40,424 nucleotides of DNA from DAOQTX01 sp035340715 (GCA_035340715.1 DAOQTX010000023.1:1-40424); one strand, 5' to 3'; numbered from the stretch's first letter, positions 9,390-18,196 are shown. The notes: generated by a model from the sequence alone, not told the origin. A program made the numbers and translations.

Positions 9390-11672
9390 TTAATTTAAGT
9401 TGAGCTCCATTTGCGATTGGTTGCTCTTCTTTCCTGATTTCTTTTTGCCTGAGGCAGTCTTTTTGATTTTTATTTTTTCTTTTCCACTGCTGTAGTCCCA
9501 AACAATTTCCTGCAGTTCATTTTCTTTAGTTCCTTTTTTCGAATCGGTTTTCTTTGCTTTTTTTACAGTTGATGATTTTTTGTCTGAGTTTGCTTTTGTT
9601 TTATTAGATGAATTCTCAGATGGTTCGTTTTGCTTTATTGTTTCTACTACTTTTTGATTCGACTTTACAACTTTCTGAACCGCATTTTTTGTTACAATAT
9701 TGCCATTTGATCCTCTGCCTTTTACCAACTGTTCTTCAATGTTTATGGTTATAACCTTGTTGCGAAGTTTTGGTTTTGGTTTTAACAATACATCCACTAT
9801 TTCAGCTTTTTCAGTATCCGATTGAATATGGAAATAGAGTACTTTGCTGTTTTCTTTTCCTTTGGTAAGATCGTATGACTTATCGCGAGTAACTCCACCA
9901 ATAGTAAATCGTTTTACCATTGCGGCTCCTTTAGGGCCGTCCGTATAAATCATGTTATAGGTAAACTTATCCTTGTCTTCTTCTTTACGACTAAACAAAT
10001 CAATGTGAATAATATCTTTTCCAAAAAATGATTTATCACTGATTCTGCTGACCATCATCTTTCCGTCTTTCGTGAAAGCGATTACATCATCCAACTCAGA
10101 ACATTCGGTTATAAATTCTTCCTTCTTCAAACCAAAACCGGCAAATCCTTCCGCACGATTCACATATAATTTTTGATTGATCGCAATAACTTGACTTGCA
10201 TCAATAGAGTCGAATTCTTCAATCTTTGTTTTACGCTCACGACCTTTGCCATATTTTTTCAATAGGTTTTTAAAATAGTCAATGGCATAGCGGATTAGGT
10301 TCTCAAGATTGTCTTTTACCTCTTTAATTTCCTGCTCTATTCCTTTTAATTTTTCATCTGCTTTAAAGGCATCGTATTTTGAAATACGTTTGATTTTTAT
10401 TTCGGTCAAACGAACGATATCTTCTTCCGTAACTTTACGTTTAAGTTTTTTCTTGAACGGCTCTAGCCCTTTGTCTATAGCACTAATAACCGCTTCCCAA
10501 GTTTCGCACTTTTCAATTAACAGATAGATTCGATTTTCGATGAATATTTTTTCCAGCGAAGAAAAATGCCAATCATCTAACAACTCCGCTAAGCGAATTT
10601 CCAGTTCAAGTTTCAAAAGATCAACCGTATGGTGCGTGCTGTCTTTTAGTATTTCATTTACCGATAAAAACTGAGGTTTGTTGTCCTTAATCACGCATGA
10701 GTTTGGCGAAATGCTTACTTCGCACTGCGTAAAAGCATATAAGGCTTCGATCGTTTTATCAATATCCTGAGCTTGATCGGGGTGTAATAATATTTGAATG
10801 TCCACTTCAGCTGCGGTATTATCTTCTACCTTTTTAATTTTTATTTTTCCTTTATCATTAGCCGCCAATATGCTATCGATTAATGATGAGGTGGTAGTGC
10901 CGTATGGTATTTCCTTAATGATCAGTGTTTTCTTATCTGCCTTGTCGATCACCGCTCTAACTTTAATTTTACCACCTTTAATACCTTCTTCATATTTAGT
11001 AAAATCGGCTATACCACCGGTTGGAAAATCAGGCATCAAGTTTATTTTCTTTTTGCGCAGCACATCAATTGAAGCTTGAATCAACTCGCAAAAGTTATGA
11101 GGCAATATTTTACAAGCTAATCCAACGGCTATACCTTCAACTCCTGAGTCGAGCAATAATGGGAATTTAACAGGTAATTTTTCAGGTTCTTTATTTCTAC
11201 CATCGTAGCTTAATTGCCATTTGGTGGTCTTTGGGTTGAAGACTACATCTAAAGCAAACTTTGAAAGTCTTGCTTCAATGTAACGTGAAGCTGCAGCACT
11301 GTCACCGGTATAAATATTTCCCCAGTTTCCTTGTGTATCGATCAATAGGTCTTTTTGCCCAATTTGAATAAGAGCATCTCCGATAGAAGCATCACCATGC
11401 GGATGATATTTCATAGTGTTACCAATCAAATTCGCTACTTTGTTATAGCGGCCATCTTCCAACTCCCACATACTATGGAGTATTCTTCTTTGTACCGGTT
11501 TCAATCCGTCATCTATATAGGGAACAGCCCTTTCAAGAATTACATATGATGCGTAATCTAAAAACCAATTCTCATACATTACTTTCACGGTATGTGAACT
11601 GTTGGTAACGATAGGAGTAATGTCCTTAACGGTTTCAGTTGGTTTTTTTTCTGTTTTTTTCTTTCTAGCCAT
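9390..11672 (-). CDS. parC: DNA topoisomerase IV subunit A
   Basis: Breaks and rejoins DNA strands to decatenate chromosomes, together with ParE encoded just upstream. After a basic N-terminal extension, the winged-helix core is clear (YASYVILERAVPYIDDGLKPVQRRIL, cited in parts; MKYHPHGDASIGDAL). The active-site tyrosine is Y131 in ASRYIEARLS. A tower/coiled-coil region follows (about 370-470), then a reduced C-terminal domain. The last ~130 residues are Lys/Ser-rich and of low complexity, probably a disordered DNA-binding tail. The length (760) and divergence from GyrA, together with its pairing with a parE-type B subunit, favour ParC of the Bacteroidetes type over GyrA. Confidence 0.92.
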   Translation of the reverse strand: MARKKKTEKKPTETVKDITPIVTNSSHTVKVMYENWFLDYASYVILERAVPYIDDGLKPVQRRILHSMWELEDGRYNKVANLIGNTMKYHPHGDASIGDALIQIGQKDLLIDTQGNWGNIYTGDSAAASRYIEARLSKFALDVVFNPKTTKWQLSYDGRNKEPEKLPVKFPLLLDSGVEGIAVGLACKILPHNFCELIQASIDVLRKKKINLMPDFPTGGIADFTKYEEGIKGGKIKVRAVIDKADKKTLIIKEIPYGTTTSSLIDSILAANDKGKIKIKKVEDNTAAEVDIQILLHPDQAQDIDKTIEALYAFTQCEVSISPNSCVIKDNKPQFLSVNEILKDSTHHTVDLLKLELEIRLAELLDDWHFSSLEKIFIENRIYLLIEKCETWEAVISAIDKGLEPFKKKLKRKVTEEDIVRLTEIKIKRISKYDAFKADEKLKGIEQEIKEVKDNLENLIRYAIDYFKNLLKKYGKGRERKTKIEEFDSIDASQVIAINQKLYVNRAEGFAGFGLKKEEFITECSELDDVIAFTKDGKMMVSRISDKSFFGKDIIHIDLFSRKEEDKDKFTYNMIYTDGPKGAAMVKRFTIGGVTRDKSYDLTKGKENSKVLYFHIQSDTEKAEIVDVLLKPKPKLRNKVITINIEEQLVKGRGSNGNIVTKNAVQKVVKSNQKVVETIKQNEPSENSSNKTKANSDKKSSTVKKAKKTDSKKGTKENELQEIVWDYSSGKEKIKIKKTASGKKKSGKKSNQSQMELNLN

Positions 11673-11687
11673 TTCTATTATACAGTT

Positions 11688-13547
11688 CTAGTTTTCTATG
11701 GTGCTTTCAAGCGATTCTTCAATCTGTAAATTGTCGATTATAAAGTCTTGTCTTTCTTGCGTGTTTTTACCCATATAATAATTCAGTACTTCGTTCAGAG
11801 CAGTATCTCGCTGCAACAAGACCGGTTCCAGCTTTATATCATCGCCAATAAATTCTTTAAACTCATGTGGAGAGATTTCGCCCAATCCTTTGAATCGTGT
11901 AATCTCCGGCTTTCCACCTAACTTTTCTATTGCAGAATGTTTTTCTGATTCGTTGTAGCAGTATATGGTTTGTTTGTTGTTTCGAACTCTAAACAAGGGA
12001 GTTTGTAGTATATACACATGTCCGTTCTTCACCAAGTCGGGAAAAAATTGTAGAAAGAATGTCATCATCAACAAGCGAATATGCATTCCGTCCACATCGG
12101 CATCGGTTGCAATTACTACTCGGTTGTAACGAAGTTCCTCTAAACCATCTTCAATGTTCAAGGCACTTTGCAATAAGTTAAATTCTTCGTTTTCGTAAAC
12201 GATTTTTTTACTGAGTCCATAACAATTTAAAGGCTTCCCTTTTAAACTGAAAACAGCTTGAGTTTCGGGACTACGTGCAATAGTTATAGATCCACTGGCT
12301 GAATCCCCTTCGGTTATAAATATGGTGGACTCCAATCGGTATGGCGATTTGCTATTAAAGTGAAATTTACAATCGCGGAGCTTTTTGTTATGGAGGTTTG
12401 CTTTTTTTGCTCTTTCATTGGCTAACTTCTTAATGCCAGCAATCTCCTTGCGTTCTCTTTCCGATTGTTGAATTTTTTTTAACCAGGCATCTGCCGTTTC
12501 CGGATGCTTATGCAAATAATTGTCCAACTCTTTTTTCAGAAAATCATTAATCCATGTTCTCAGTGCCGGGCCATCGGGTGCAGTATTGGTTGAACCCAAT
12601 TTGGTTTTCGTTTGCGATTCAAAAACCGGTTCCTGAATTCGAACACTGATAGCCGCACAGATAGAAGTGCGTATATCTGATGGATCAAAATCTTTCTTAT
12701 AAAAGTCACGAACGGTTTTAACAATGGCTTCTCTGAAGGCCGCTTGATGGGTGCCTCCTTGAGTAGTATGTTGTCCGTTCACAAAACTGTAATATTCTTC
12801 CCCGTATGCAGTCGTATGTGTAAAGGCAACTTCTATATCGTCACCTTGTAAATGAACAATGGGATAAAGCATTTCATCGCTCATGGTTGCATTGAGCAAA
12901 TCTTTTAATCCCTGTGTTGAATGAAATTCTTTTTGATTCAAAAACAGTTTCAACCCCACATTTAGATAAGAGTAATTGCTGATCATTTTTTCTACATAAT
13001 CCAAGTCGAAACTGAATTTGTGAAACATTTCTGTATCGGGATAAAAACGAACCAAGGTGCCATTGGTCTCATCAGTTTTTACTTCCTTACTCTTATTAAT
13101 TAAATTTCCTTGCGAAAATTCTGCGAGAACTGTTTTTCCATCTCTGAATGATTGTACATAAAATTTTTCCGAAAGAGCATTCACGGCTTTAGTTCCCACG
13201 CCATTTAGTCCAACAGACTTTTGAAAAGCCTGGCTATCGTATTTTCCTCCGGTATTGATCTGACTAACACATTCAACTACTTTACCTAAAGGAATACCTC
13301 TGCCAAAATCTCTTACTTCAACCATTCCATCGTTAATGTCGATGGTAATTTTTTTCCCAAAACCCATGACATGTTCATCGATGCTGTTATCGATAACTTC
13401 TTTGAGCAGAACATAAATTCCATCATCACGTGAGGTCCCGTTTCCTAATTTGCCGATGTACATTCCGGGTCTCAATCGGATATGCTCTCTCCAATTCAGT
13501 GACTTAATTGATTCCTCTGTGTAGTTATGACCATTGTTTTTTGACAT
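11688..13547 (-). CDS. parE: DNA topoisomerase IV subunit B
   Basis: ATPase subunit of topoisomerase IV. The GHKL ATPase domain shows RLRPGMYIG, EVIDNSIDEH (the Mg-binding Asn), GRGIPLG and GLNGVGTKAVNALS. A transducer domain follows, then a TOPRIM domain with FITEGDSASGS and DADVDGMHI. It ends with the usual RFKGLGE region. I chose the ATG at 13547 (MSKNNGHN); a TTG at 13568 in frame would add seven residues but overlaps a possible -7 promoter element. The parC gene starts 15 bases after its stop, so the two form an operon, with the rRNA methyltransferase gene probably at its end. Confidence 0.93.
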   Translation of the reverse strand: MSKNNGHNYTEESIKSLNWREHIRLRPGMYIGKLGNGTSRDDGIYVLLKEVIDNSIDEHVMGFGKKITIDINDGMVEVRDFGRGIPLGKVVECVSQINTGGKYDSQAFQKSVGLNGVGTKAVNALSEKFYVQSFRDGKTVLAEFSQGNLINKSKEVKTDETNGTLVRFYPDTEMFHKFSFDLDYVEKMISNYSYLNVGLKLFLNQKEFHSTQGLKDLLNATMSDEMLYPIVHLQGDDIEVAFTHTTAYGEEYYSFVNGQHTTQGGTHQAAFREAIVKTVRDFYKKDFDPSDIRTSICAAISVRIQEPVFESQTKTKLGSTNTAPDGPALRTWINDFLKKELDNYLHKHPETADAWLKKIQQSERERKEIAGIKKLANERAKKANLHNKKLRDCKFHFNSKSPYRLESTIFITEGDSASGSITIARSPETQAVFSLKGKPLNCYGLSKKIVYENEEFNLLQSALNIEDGLEELRYNRVVIATDADVDGMHIRLLMMTFFLQFFPDLVKNGHVYILQTPLFRVRNNKQTIYCYNESEKHSAIEKLGGKPEITRFKGLGEISPHEFKEFIGDDIKLEPVLLQRDTALNEVLNYYMGKNTQERQDFIIDNLQIEESLESTIEN

Positions 13548-13565
13548 ACTGTATTCCTTGTCTTT

Positions 13566-13573
13566 CAAAAATA
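13566..13573 (-). promoter_or_regulatory. Candidate -7 element for the parE-parC operon
   Basis: Reads TATTTTTG on the minus strand, fitting TAnnTTTG. It lies 19 bases before the parE ATG at 13547, implying a very short leader. No clear -33 element is seen, so confidence is low. Confidence 0.3.
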
Positions 13574-13650
13574 TAAACTCATGTTTGTCTATTCAGCATT
13601 TACCTAAGTGGATCAGCTAAATCTTCAAACGTTCAAATGTTAATAATACC

Positions 13651-15585
13651 TTATTGGTTCTCCTCAACCGGAATTGGATGAGTTTCAATGCTATTTATAG
13701 TATCAGTAAGGTTCTTCCCAGGTACCCACAGACCAGCATTGAAGCCAACATCTGCCTGCAAATGTAATGTATCCGACTCAGTTATCATGCCTTTTGAAAG
13801 CATTCTTCTCACAATTAACTGAAAATGATTCTTATAATATGGTTTCAGCGTGTAATCGCTTTGTATAGTATAGTAATATTTTTTGGGATTGGGAATAATA
13901 GAAGCCAACCAAATACTTTCGCTTAGGTTGAGTTCGGATGGTTTTTTATTAAAGTAATATTCAGAGGCTTCGCCAAGACCATAAATATTTGGCCCCCATT
14001 CAATGATGTTCAAATATATTTCCATCATTCTTTCTTTACTCATCCAATTTCTGTTTTCAATCATCCAAACAATCATGGCTTCTTCCAACTTTCTGAAAAC
14101 GGTTTTATCTCTACTAAGGAATAAGTTTTTTACTAATTGCATAGAAATGGTACTTCCTCCTCGTGCAAATCGCTTTTGTCTAATATTGCTCTGTAAGCTA
14201 TGATTAATGGCTTCTTCATTAAATCCTCTGTGGTTAAAGAAAGAAGCATCCTCAGAAAGTAGCACAGCATTGACTAGAGAAATTGGAACTTGAGAGTAGG
14301 AAGTAAAATAACTATTGGATGAACCTACCCATAGCGTCCTGATGAAACGTTCTTGCTCATATATTTCGTGCATAAATGCCGAGTCGTATCGACTGAAATG
14401 AACTTGTCCGAAAGAAATTAGTTTGAATGAGTTAAGATCTAGATCGGAATGTATAAAGGACGAATCAGGATAATCTAAATTTACTTTAGCTTTTAATTCA
14501 TACCGACTCTTTCCTGAACAACGGAAGCCTTTGAAACTAGAAAAGAAGTTTCCTGCAGCAATAAAAAAACTTTGAGCTTCTACAGTATCTACGGATAAAT
14601 CAAATTCAAATTGCCTTCCATAATCTATACTATATGAGGCATTAGCTTTAATAGGAATATTGTCCACTTCTGTGTTAGTACAAGCAAGAGAAAGGAGGTC
14701 TTTGGTACCGACAATCTGTGCCGAACCTTTCGTTTTAAGCGTAAATCCTTCTTCGTTAAGCCGCCAATGCCTCACAAATAAACTATCGATATTCCAACTC
14801 AGTTCCGTTTTAATTTCATTGCTATTTTGTTCTTCAATTTTAAAATCCAAACTCATCGACTTAATATCAAGCAATGCATTTCGGTAAGTAAATACTGCAT
14901 GCTCATTGTTGTTGTCATTCCGGACAAACTGAATATTTAAGCGCTCTGTTTTTGTATTGTACGATCCGCTGAGATGATAATAAGGAATATCAGAATTTGA
15001 ACCTTCGCTAATGGAAGCGTTTAGCTGATGGTCTTTCCAGTAATAGGAGTGAATATTTATTTTTTTGTACCAACCATCAATGTTAAAAATACAGATACCG
15101 TATTGAATAGAGTAGTCTCCTTCTACAATAGTGTGAAACACTCGCAATGCTTTTGAGACCAAATTAAAATGAGCATTGTCAGACCTTGATTCAGAAGTTT
15201 CTTGTTTGATTACATTTTGGGATGGTAAAGCTTTGAAGTTATTGATACTATCCGATTGATAGATATTCAATTCTAAAGTATCGATGCTGAATGAACTCAG
15301 GGGCATTTCACTTTGTATCAATCCCCATATATTTAACTTCATAGTGCAATGGTGTAGACGAATGATAGGAGCCTTGTTTGCAATGCCAAGCGATATTTGA
15401 GAAAAAGAAGCGCTACGCAAACCTGACATTTGAGCATCGTAGTATTGAAAGCTGAATCCGCTCTTATTGTATATCCGATCAGAAACTAATCTAAGTCCAA
15501 ATTGCAGAATAACATTCCGCATTAGAAAGACAATAAGCAGAAATGCTCCGAAAGTAATTAGTATGTATGTGAATGATTTACGCAT
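13651..15585 (-). CDS. Membrane-anchored GT51 peptidoglycan glycosyltransferase with long N-terminal (AsmA-like) domain
   Basis: Polymerises lipid II into glycan strands at the periplasmic face. One N-terminal membrane helix (FTYILITFGAFLLIVFLM) is followed by about 380 residues of beta-rich sequence reminiscent of AsmA/DUF748-type domains (repeated hydrophobic strands, LSSFSIDTLELNIY), then a GT51 domain at about 425-610. The GT51 motifs are intact: SEDASFFNHRGF with catalytic E445, GGSTISMQLVKNLFL, RKLEEAMIVWMIE, EIYLNIIEWGP and YGLGEASEYYF. No transpeptidase domain follows (the protein stops at 644), so it is not a class A PBP but a large relative of the monofunctional MtgA type. A strong terminator hairpin lies just upstream of its start codon, so it must have its own promoter or depend on read-through. 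Confidence 0.85.
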   Translation of the reverse strand: MRKSFTYILITFGAFLLIVFLMRNVILQFGLRLVSDRIYNKSGFSFQYYDAQMSGLRSASFSQISLGIANKAPIIRLHHCTMKLNIWGLIQSEMPLSSFSIDTLELNIYQSDSINNFKALPSQNVIKQETSESRSDNAHFNLVSKALRVFHTIVEGDYSIQYGICIFNIDGWYKKINIHSYYWKDHQLNASISEGSNSDIPYYHLSGSYNTKTERLNIQFVRNDNNNEHAVFTYRNALLDIKSMSLDFKIEEQNSNEIKTELSWNIDSLFVRHWRLNEEGFTLKTKGSAQIVGTKDLLSLACTNTEVDNIPIKANASYSIDYGRQFEFDLSVDTVEAQSFFIAAGNFFSSFKGFRCSGKSRYELKAKVNLDYPDSSFIHSDLDLNSFKLISFGQVHFSRYDSAFMHEIYEQERFIRTLWVGSSNSYFTSYSQVPISLVNAVLLSEDASFFNHRGFNEEAINHSLQSNIRQKRFARGGSTISMQLVKNLFLSRDKTVFRKLEEAMIVWMIENRNWMSKERMMEIYLNIIEWGPNIYGLGEASEYYFNKKPSELNLSESIWLASIIPNPKKYYYTIQSDYTLKPYYKNHFQLIVRRMLSKGMITESDTLHLQADVGFNAGLWVPGKNLTDTINSIETHPIPVEENQ

Positions 15586-15587
15586 AA

Positions 15588-15619
15588 AAAAACAGGATAA
15601 ATTTAATTATCCTGTTTTT
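15588..15619 (-). terminator. Strong Rho-independent terminator after the Cas6-like gene
   Basis: A perfect 13-bp stem (AAAAACAGGATAA with TTATCCTGTTTTT) around a 6-base loop, with T-runs on both strands, so it could work in both directions. It lies 33 bases after the stop of the Cas6-like gene and separates it from the GT51 gene. Confidence 0.9.
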
Positions 15620-15651
15620 AACCAAACTAACTAAAAACAACTAAAACTACT

Positions 15652-16395
15652 TTATGTAGATTTTACTGTATCAATCATGCCGTATCCTTGTTCTAGGAGT
15701 GCCCCTAGACCAACTTCCCATACGAACTTATGAACGTCTTTGTGAGCGTGAAGGGTAAAAGGGATTAGATATCCCACCATAGTATGCCCTTCTTTACATT
15801 TATACCATCTAGCAAATTTCTTGCCATTTTCACTCATTCGCTGAACATAATCTTCATCGGCACTCGCTTCAAATTCGGCAAACTGGTTTATTTGCTTTTC
15901 AGTATAACCTGCTTTTTCCATCTGGTCCAACACTCTATTGTACAGAATATCAGAGAATTGCGGTGAAAGTGGGTCAATATGTTCTTTGCTTAAATCCGGA
16001 TTTATTCTTGGATCACCGAGTACTAATGGTGATATAAATAAATATCTCATTTTGGTATCAAAGTCAGGATTATCGATCAATTCCTCCTTTTTTGCTATCA
16101 AATCCATGCGACCAACACTAAATTTTTGCCCGGATAGCATTCGGTCTACTATAGTACGCACCAGTTCATCTTTATGACTGGATATTACCATAGTCACTTT
16201 GGTTGAAAGAAAACGCATGATCCCATTTTGGATTCTGGTGGTTCCTTTCAGTGACGAAAAAGAAATAATTTCTTTATCGTCTTTTAATAAGTCGCCTGCT
16301 AATTGATGAAACGCATCGTACACTAATTTTTGATGATGCAACGGAATTGAATTGGACGATTTCTGATCCCGCAAAAAGGAAATCTTCACTCTCAT
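15652..16395 (-). CDS. cas6: Stand-alone Cas6-like CRISPR RNA endoribonuclease
   Basis: Cas6 proteins cut CRISPR precursor transcripts inside the repeat. The 247 residues align by eye with archetypal Cas6. The N-terminal RAMP strand (VKISFL) leads to IPLHHQKLVYDAFHQLA, which lines up with the P. furiosus Cas6 helix carrying Tyr31 (here H30). FSSLKGTTRI resembles the family's 'F.fS.L.g' strand, and LFISPLVL resembles the conserved 'tlSPi.v'. The C-terminus has the glycine-rich loop WEVGLGALLEQGYGMIDTV (about 226-244), diagnostic of Cas6. A clear counterpart of P. furiosus His46 is not obvious; H20, H21 or H30 might serve. No other cas gene or repeat array occurs in the window. Its neighbours are ychF upstream and a terminator plus the GT51 gene downstream, so it appears to be its own unit. 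Fold call is strong; role is open. Confidence 0.82.
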   Translation of the reverse strand: MRVKISFLRDQKSSNSIPLHHQKLVYDAFHQLAGDLLKDDKEIISFSSLKGTTRIQNGIMRFLSTKVTMVISSHKDELVRTIVDRMLSGQKFSVGRMDLIAKKEELIDNPDFDTKMRYLFISPLVLGDPRINPDLSKEHIDPLSPQFSDILYNRVLDQMEKAGYTEKQINQFAEFEASADEDYVQRMSENGKKFARWYKCKEGHTMVGYLIPFTLHAHKDVHKFVWEVGLGALLEQGYGMIDTVKST

Positions 16396-16445
16396 ATCGA
16401 AAAGGTTTATAAGGATTTACACAAAAGCTTACCTAAAAAATTGTT

Positions 16446-16535
16446 CTCCTTGTAAATGGCCGGTAGCGTTAGTGATTCTAATATAAATTCGCAATAACTG
16501 TGCCACCGGTTAAATACAAAGGCAATTTACAGGAG
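16446..16535. repeat. 90-nt imperfect inverted repeat / possible structured RNA upstream of cas6
   Basis: The ends CTCCTTGTAAATGGC (16446-16460) and GGCAATTTACAGGAG (16521-16535) are complementary with one bulge. An inner pair CCGGT/ACCGG can also form. Read on the minus strand, the element is followed within a few bases by a run of six T, so it could be the ychF terminator, a leader of cas6, or a small transcribed RNA. No target-site duplication is evident around it, which argues against a simple miniature transposon. Confidence 0.5.
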
Positions 16536-16597
16536 CTTCAAATTAAGAATGGAGAATAAATGTTGCTTTTCTTACGTGCTAGAAAGAAAAGTAAAAG

Positions 16598-17698
16598 TTA
16601 TACATTGAATCGAAAATGCATGATATCTCCATCTTGCACTGTATAATCTTTTCCTTGCACAGAGAGTTTACCCGCTTCCTTACAAGCGGCTTCGCTTTTT
16701 AGTTGAATATAGTCGTCATATTTTATGACCTCTGCACGAATAAATCCCTTTTCAAAATCGGTATGAATTACTCCAGCGGCTTGTGGTGCACTCATTCCTT
16801 TATAAATGGTCCAGGCTCTAACTTCCTTCTCACCGGCAGTAAAGTAGGTAGCCAATTGCAACAATTGATAAGCACTTTTGATCAAGCGGTTCACGCCTGG
16901 TTCTTTTAAACCCAACTCGTCTAAAAAGAGTTGTCGCTCTTCTGCAGTTTCAAATTGAGCAATATCCGCTTCTATAGCTACAGCTAAAACGATAACTTCC
17001 GCTTGTTCATCTTTGACTGCATTTTTTAATGCATCAACATACTCATTTCCATTTTGGATTGACTTCTCATCAACGTTACAGACATAAAGAACTGGTTTGC
17101 CTGTCAATAAATAAGTATCAGCGATGAGCGATTGATCTTCTATACTGAGGTTCAATGATCTTGCCGGTTTGCCACTCGTCAAGTGATCTTTCATTGAAGT
17201 AAGAATTTCAAACGTACGTTTAGCATCCTTATCGTTTCCTACGCGGGCTATTTTTTCAATACGTTGAATTCGTTTTTCTATAGCTTCAAGATCTTTTAAT
17301 AACAATTCGAAATCGATGGTTTCTTTATCCCGTACCGGATTTACAGAACCATCTACATGGACCACATTAGGGTTTTCAAAACAACGAACGACATGTATAA
17401 TTGCATCGGTTTCTCTGATATTAGCCAAAAACTGATTTCCCAATCCTTCTCCTTTGCTAGCCCCTTTTACCAAACCAGCAATATCAACTATTTCTACTGT
17501 GGTAGGTATAATTTTTAAAGGATTTACCAAGTTAGCCAGTTCGTTTAATCTTTCATCCGGTACGGTAATGACTCCTATGTTTGGCTCAATGGTGCAAAAA
17601 GGAAAATTGGCTGCTTGCGCCTTTGCATTGGTCAAGCAATTAAATAGTGTTGATTTTCCTACATTTGGAAGTCCTACAATTCCGCACTTTAGTCCCAT
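16598..17698 (-). CDS. ychF: Redox-regulated ATPase YchF (OLA1 family)
   Basis: TRAFAC-class P-loop protein that binds ribosomes and prefers ATP to GTP. The P-loop is GLPNVGKST (near the N-terminus), followed by NFPFCTIEPN, the G3 region DIAGLVKGASKGEG, the YchF-specific NVDE in place of NKxD, and a C-terminal TGS-type domain with YKGMSAPQAAGVIHTDFEKGF. At 366 residues it is full length. It starts at an ATG with a good Bacteroidetes promoter 25-57 bases upstream, and it is divergent from the S4-domain gene. Confidence 0.96.
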   Translation of the reverse strand: MGLKCGIVGLPNVGKSTLFNCLTNAKAQAANFPFCTIEPNIGVITVPDERLNELANLVNPLKIIPTTVEIVDIAGLVKGASKGEGLGNQFLANIRETDAIIHVVRCFENPNVVHVDGSVNPVRDKETIDFELLLKDLEAIEKRIQRIEKIARVGNDKDAKRTFEILTSMKDHLTSGKPARSLNLSIEDQSLIADTYLLTGKPVLYVCNVDEKSIQNGNEYVDALKNAVKDEQAEVIVLAVAIEADIAQFETAEERQLFLDELGLKEPGVNRLIKSAYQLLQLATYFTAGEKEVRAWTIYKGMSAPQAAGVIHTDFEKGFIRAEVIKYDDYIQLKSEAACKEAGKLSVQGKDYTVQDGDIMHFRFNV

Positions 17699-17723
17699 GT
17701 TTTATAAAATGTTTTAAGGGCTG

Positions 17724-17755
17724 CAAAAGTACTATTTGTAAATGAAGTATACCAA
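17724..17755 (-). promoter_or_regulatory. Promoter of ychF
   Basis: On the minus strand, TTGG (-33) and TACTTTTG (-7) are separated by 20 bases, matching the Bacteroidetes consensus TTTG-N19-21-TAnnTTTG. The -7 element is 25 bases before the ychF ATG. Confidence 0.65.
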
Positions 17756-17763
17756 TTCTCATC

Positions 17764-18180
17764 ATGTCAAATCAAAGTAAATCTAAGATCCATACTCGAG
17801 CGGATAAAATGTTATGGATGATACGTTTGTCAAAAACCAGAAGCCAGGCCGTATTATTGATTGAAAAAAAGAAAGTGCAAGTGAATGATCTATTGGTAAA
17901 GCCATCCTCTAAGATTCATGTTGGCGATCAAATTGAAATAAACTACAATGCCTATTTAAAGACTTTCAAAGTTATAGGAATACCTAAAACAAGAGTGGGT
18001 GCCGCACTCGTTGAAACGTATATTATAGAAACTACTCCAAAAGAGGAATTGGTGAAGATGGAAAAGCATTTACTAATGATGACCGAGTTGAGAAAACAGG
18101 GTAGGGGAAGAGGGATAAAAGGACGACCTGAGAAAAAGGACAGACGAGCTTTAGACGATTTTTTATCCGATACAGATTAG
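17764..18180 (+). CDS. S4-domain RNA-binding protein (Hsp15/HslR-like)
   Basis: A 138-residue protein with an N-terminal S4 domain (TRADKMLWMIRLSKTRSQA, then VQVNDLLVKPSSKIHVGDQIEI), a short middle part, and a basic C-terminal tail rich in Arg/Lys (GRGRGIKGRPEKKDRR). This matches the RlbA/HslR (Hsp15) type, which in E. coli binds stalled 50S subunits carrying nascent chain. The ATG lies directly after a short shared intergenic region with ychF and the gene converges with mutS2 (16-base gap, no terminator seen). Binding to ribosomal RNA is inferred from the family. Confidence 0.85.
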   Translation: MSNQSKSKIHTRADKMLWMIRLSKTRSQAVLLIEKKKVQVNDLLVKPSSKIHVGDQIEINYNAYLKTFKVIGIPKTRVGAALVETYIIETTPKEELVKMEKHLLMMTELRKQGRGRGIKGRPEKKDRRALDDFLSDTD

Positions 18181-18196
18181 TCTATTCAAAAGATTA

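Noticed and set aside
16446..16535. Miniature inverted-repeat transposon
   Set aside because: The inverted arms fit, but no target-site duplication is seen at the borders. Kept as a structured element of unknown nature.
16396..16597. Possible CRISPR repeat or array next to the Cas6-like gene
   Set aside because: Only a single inverted-repeat element is present; there are no direct repeats separated by spacers here or elsewhere in the window.
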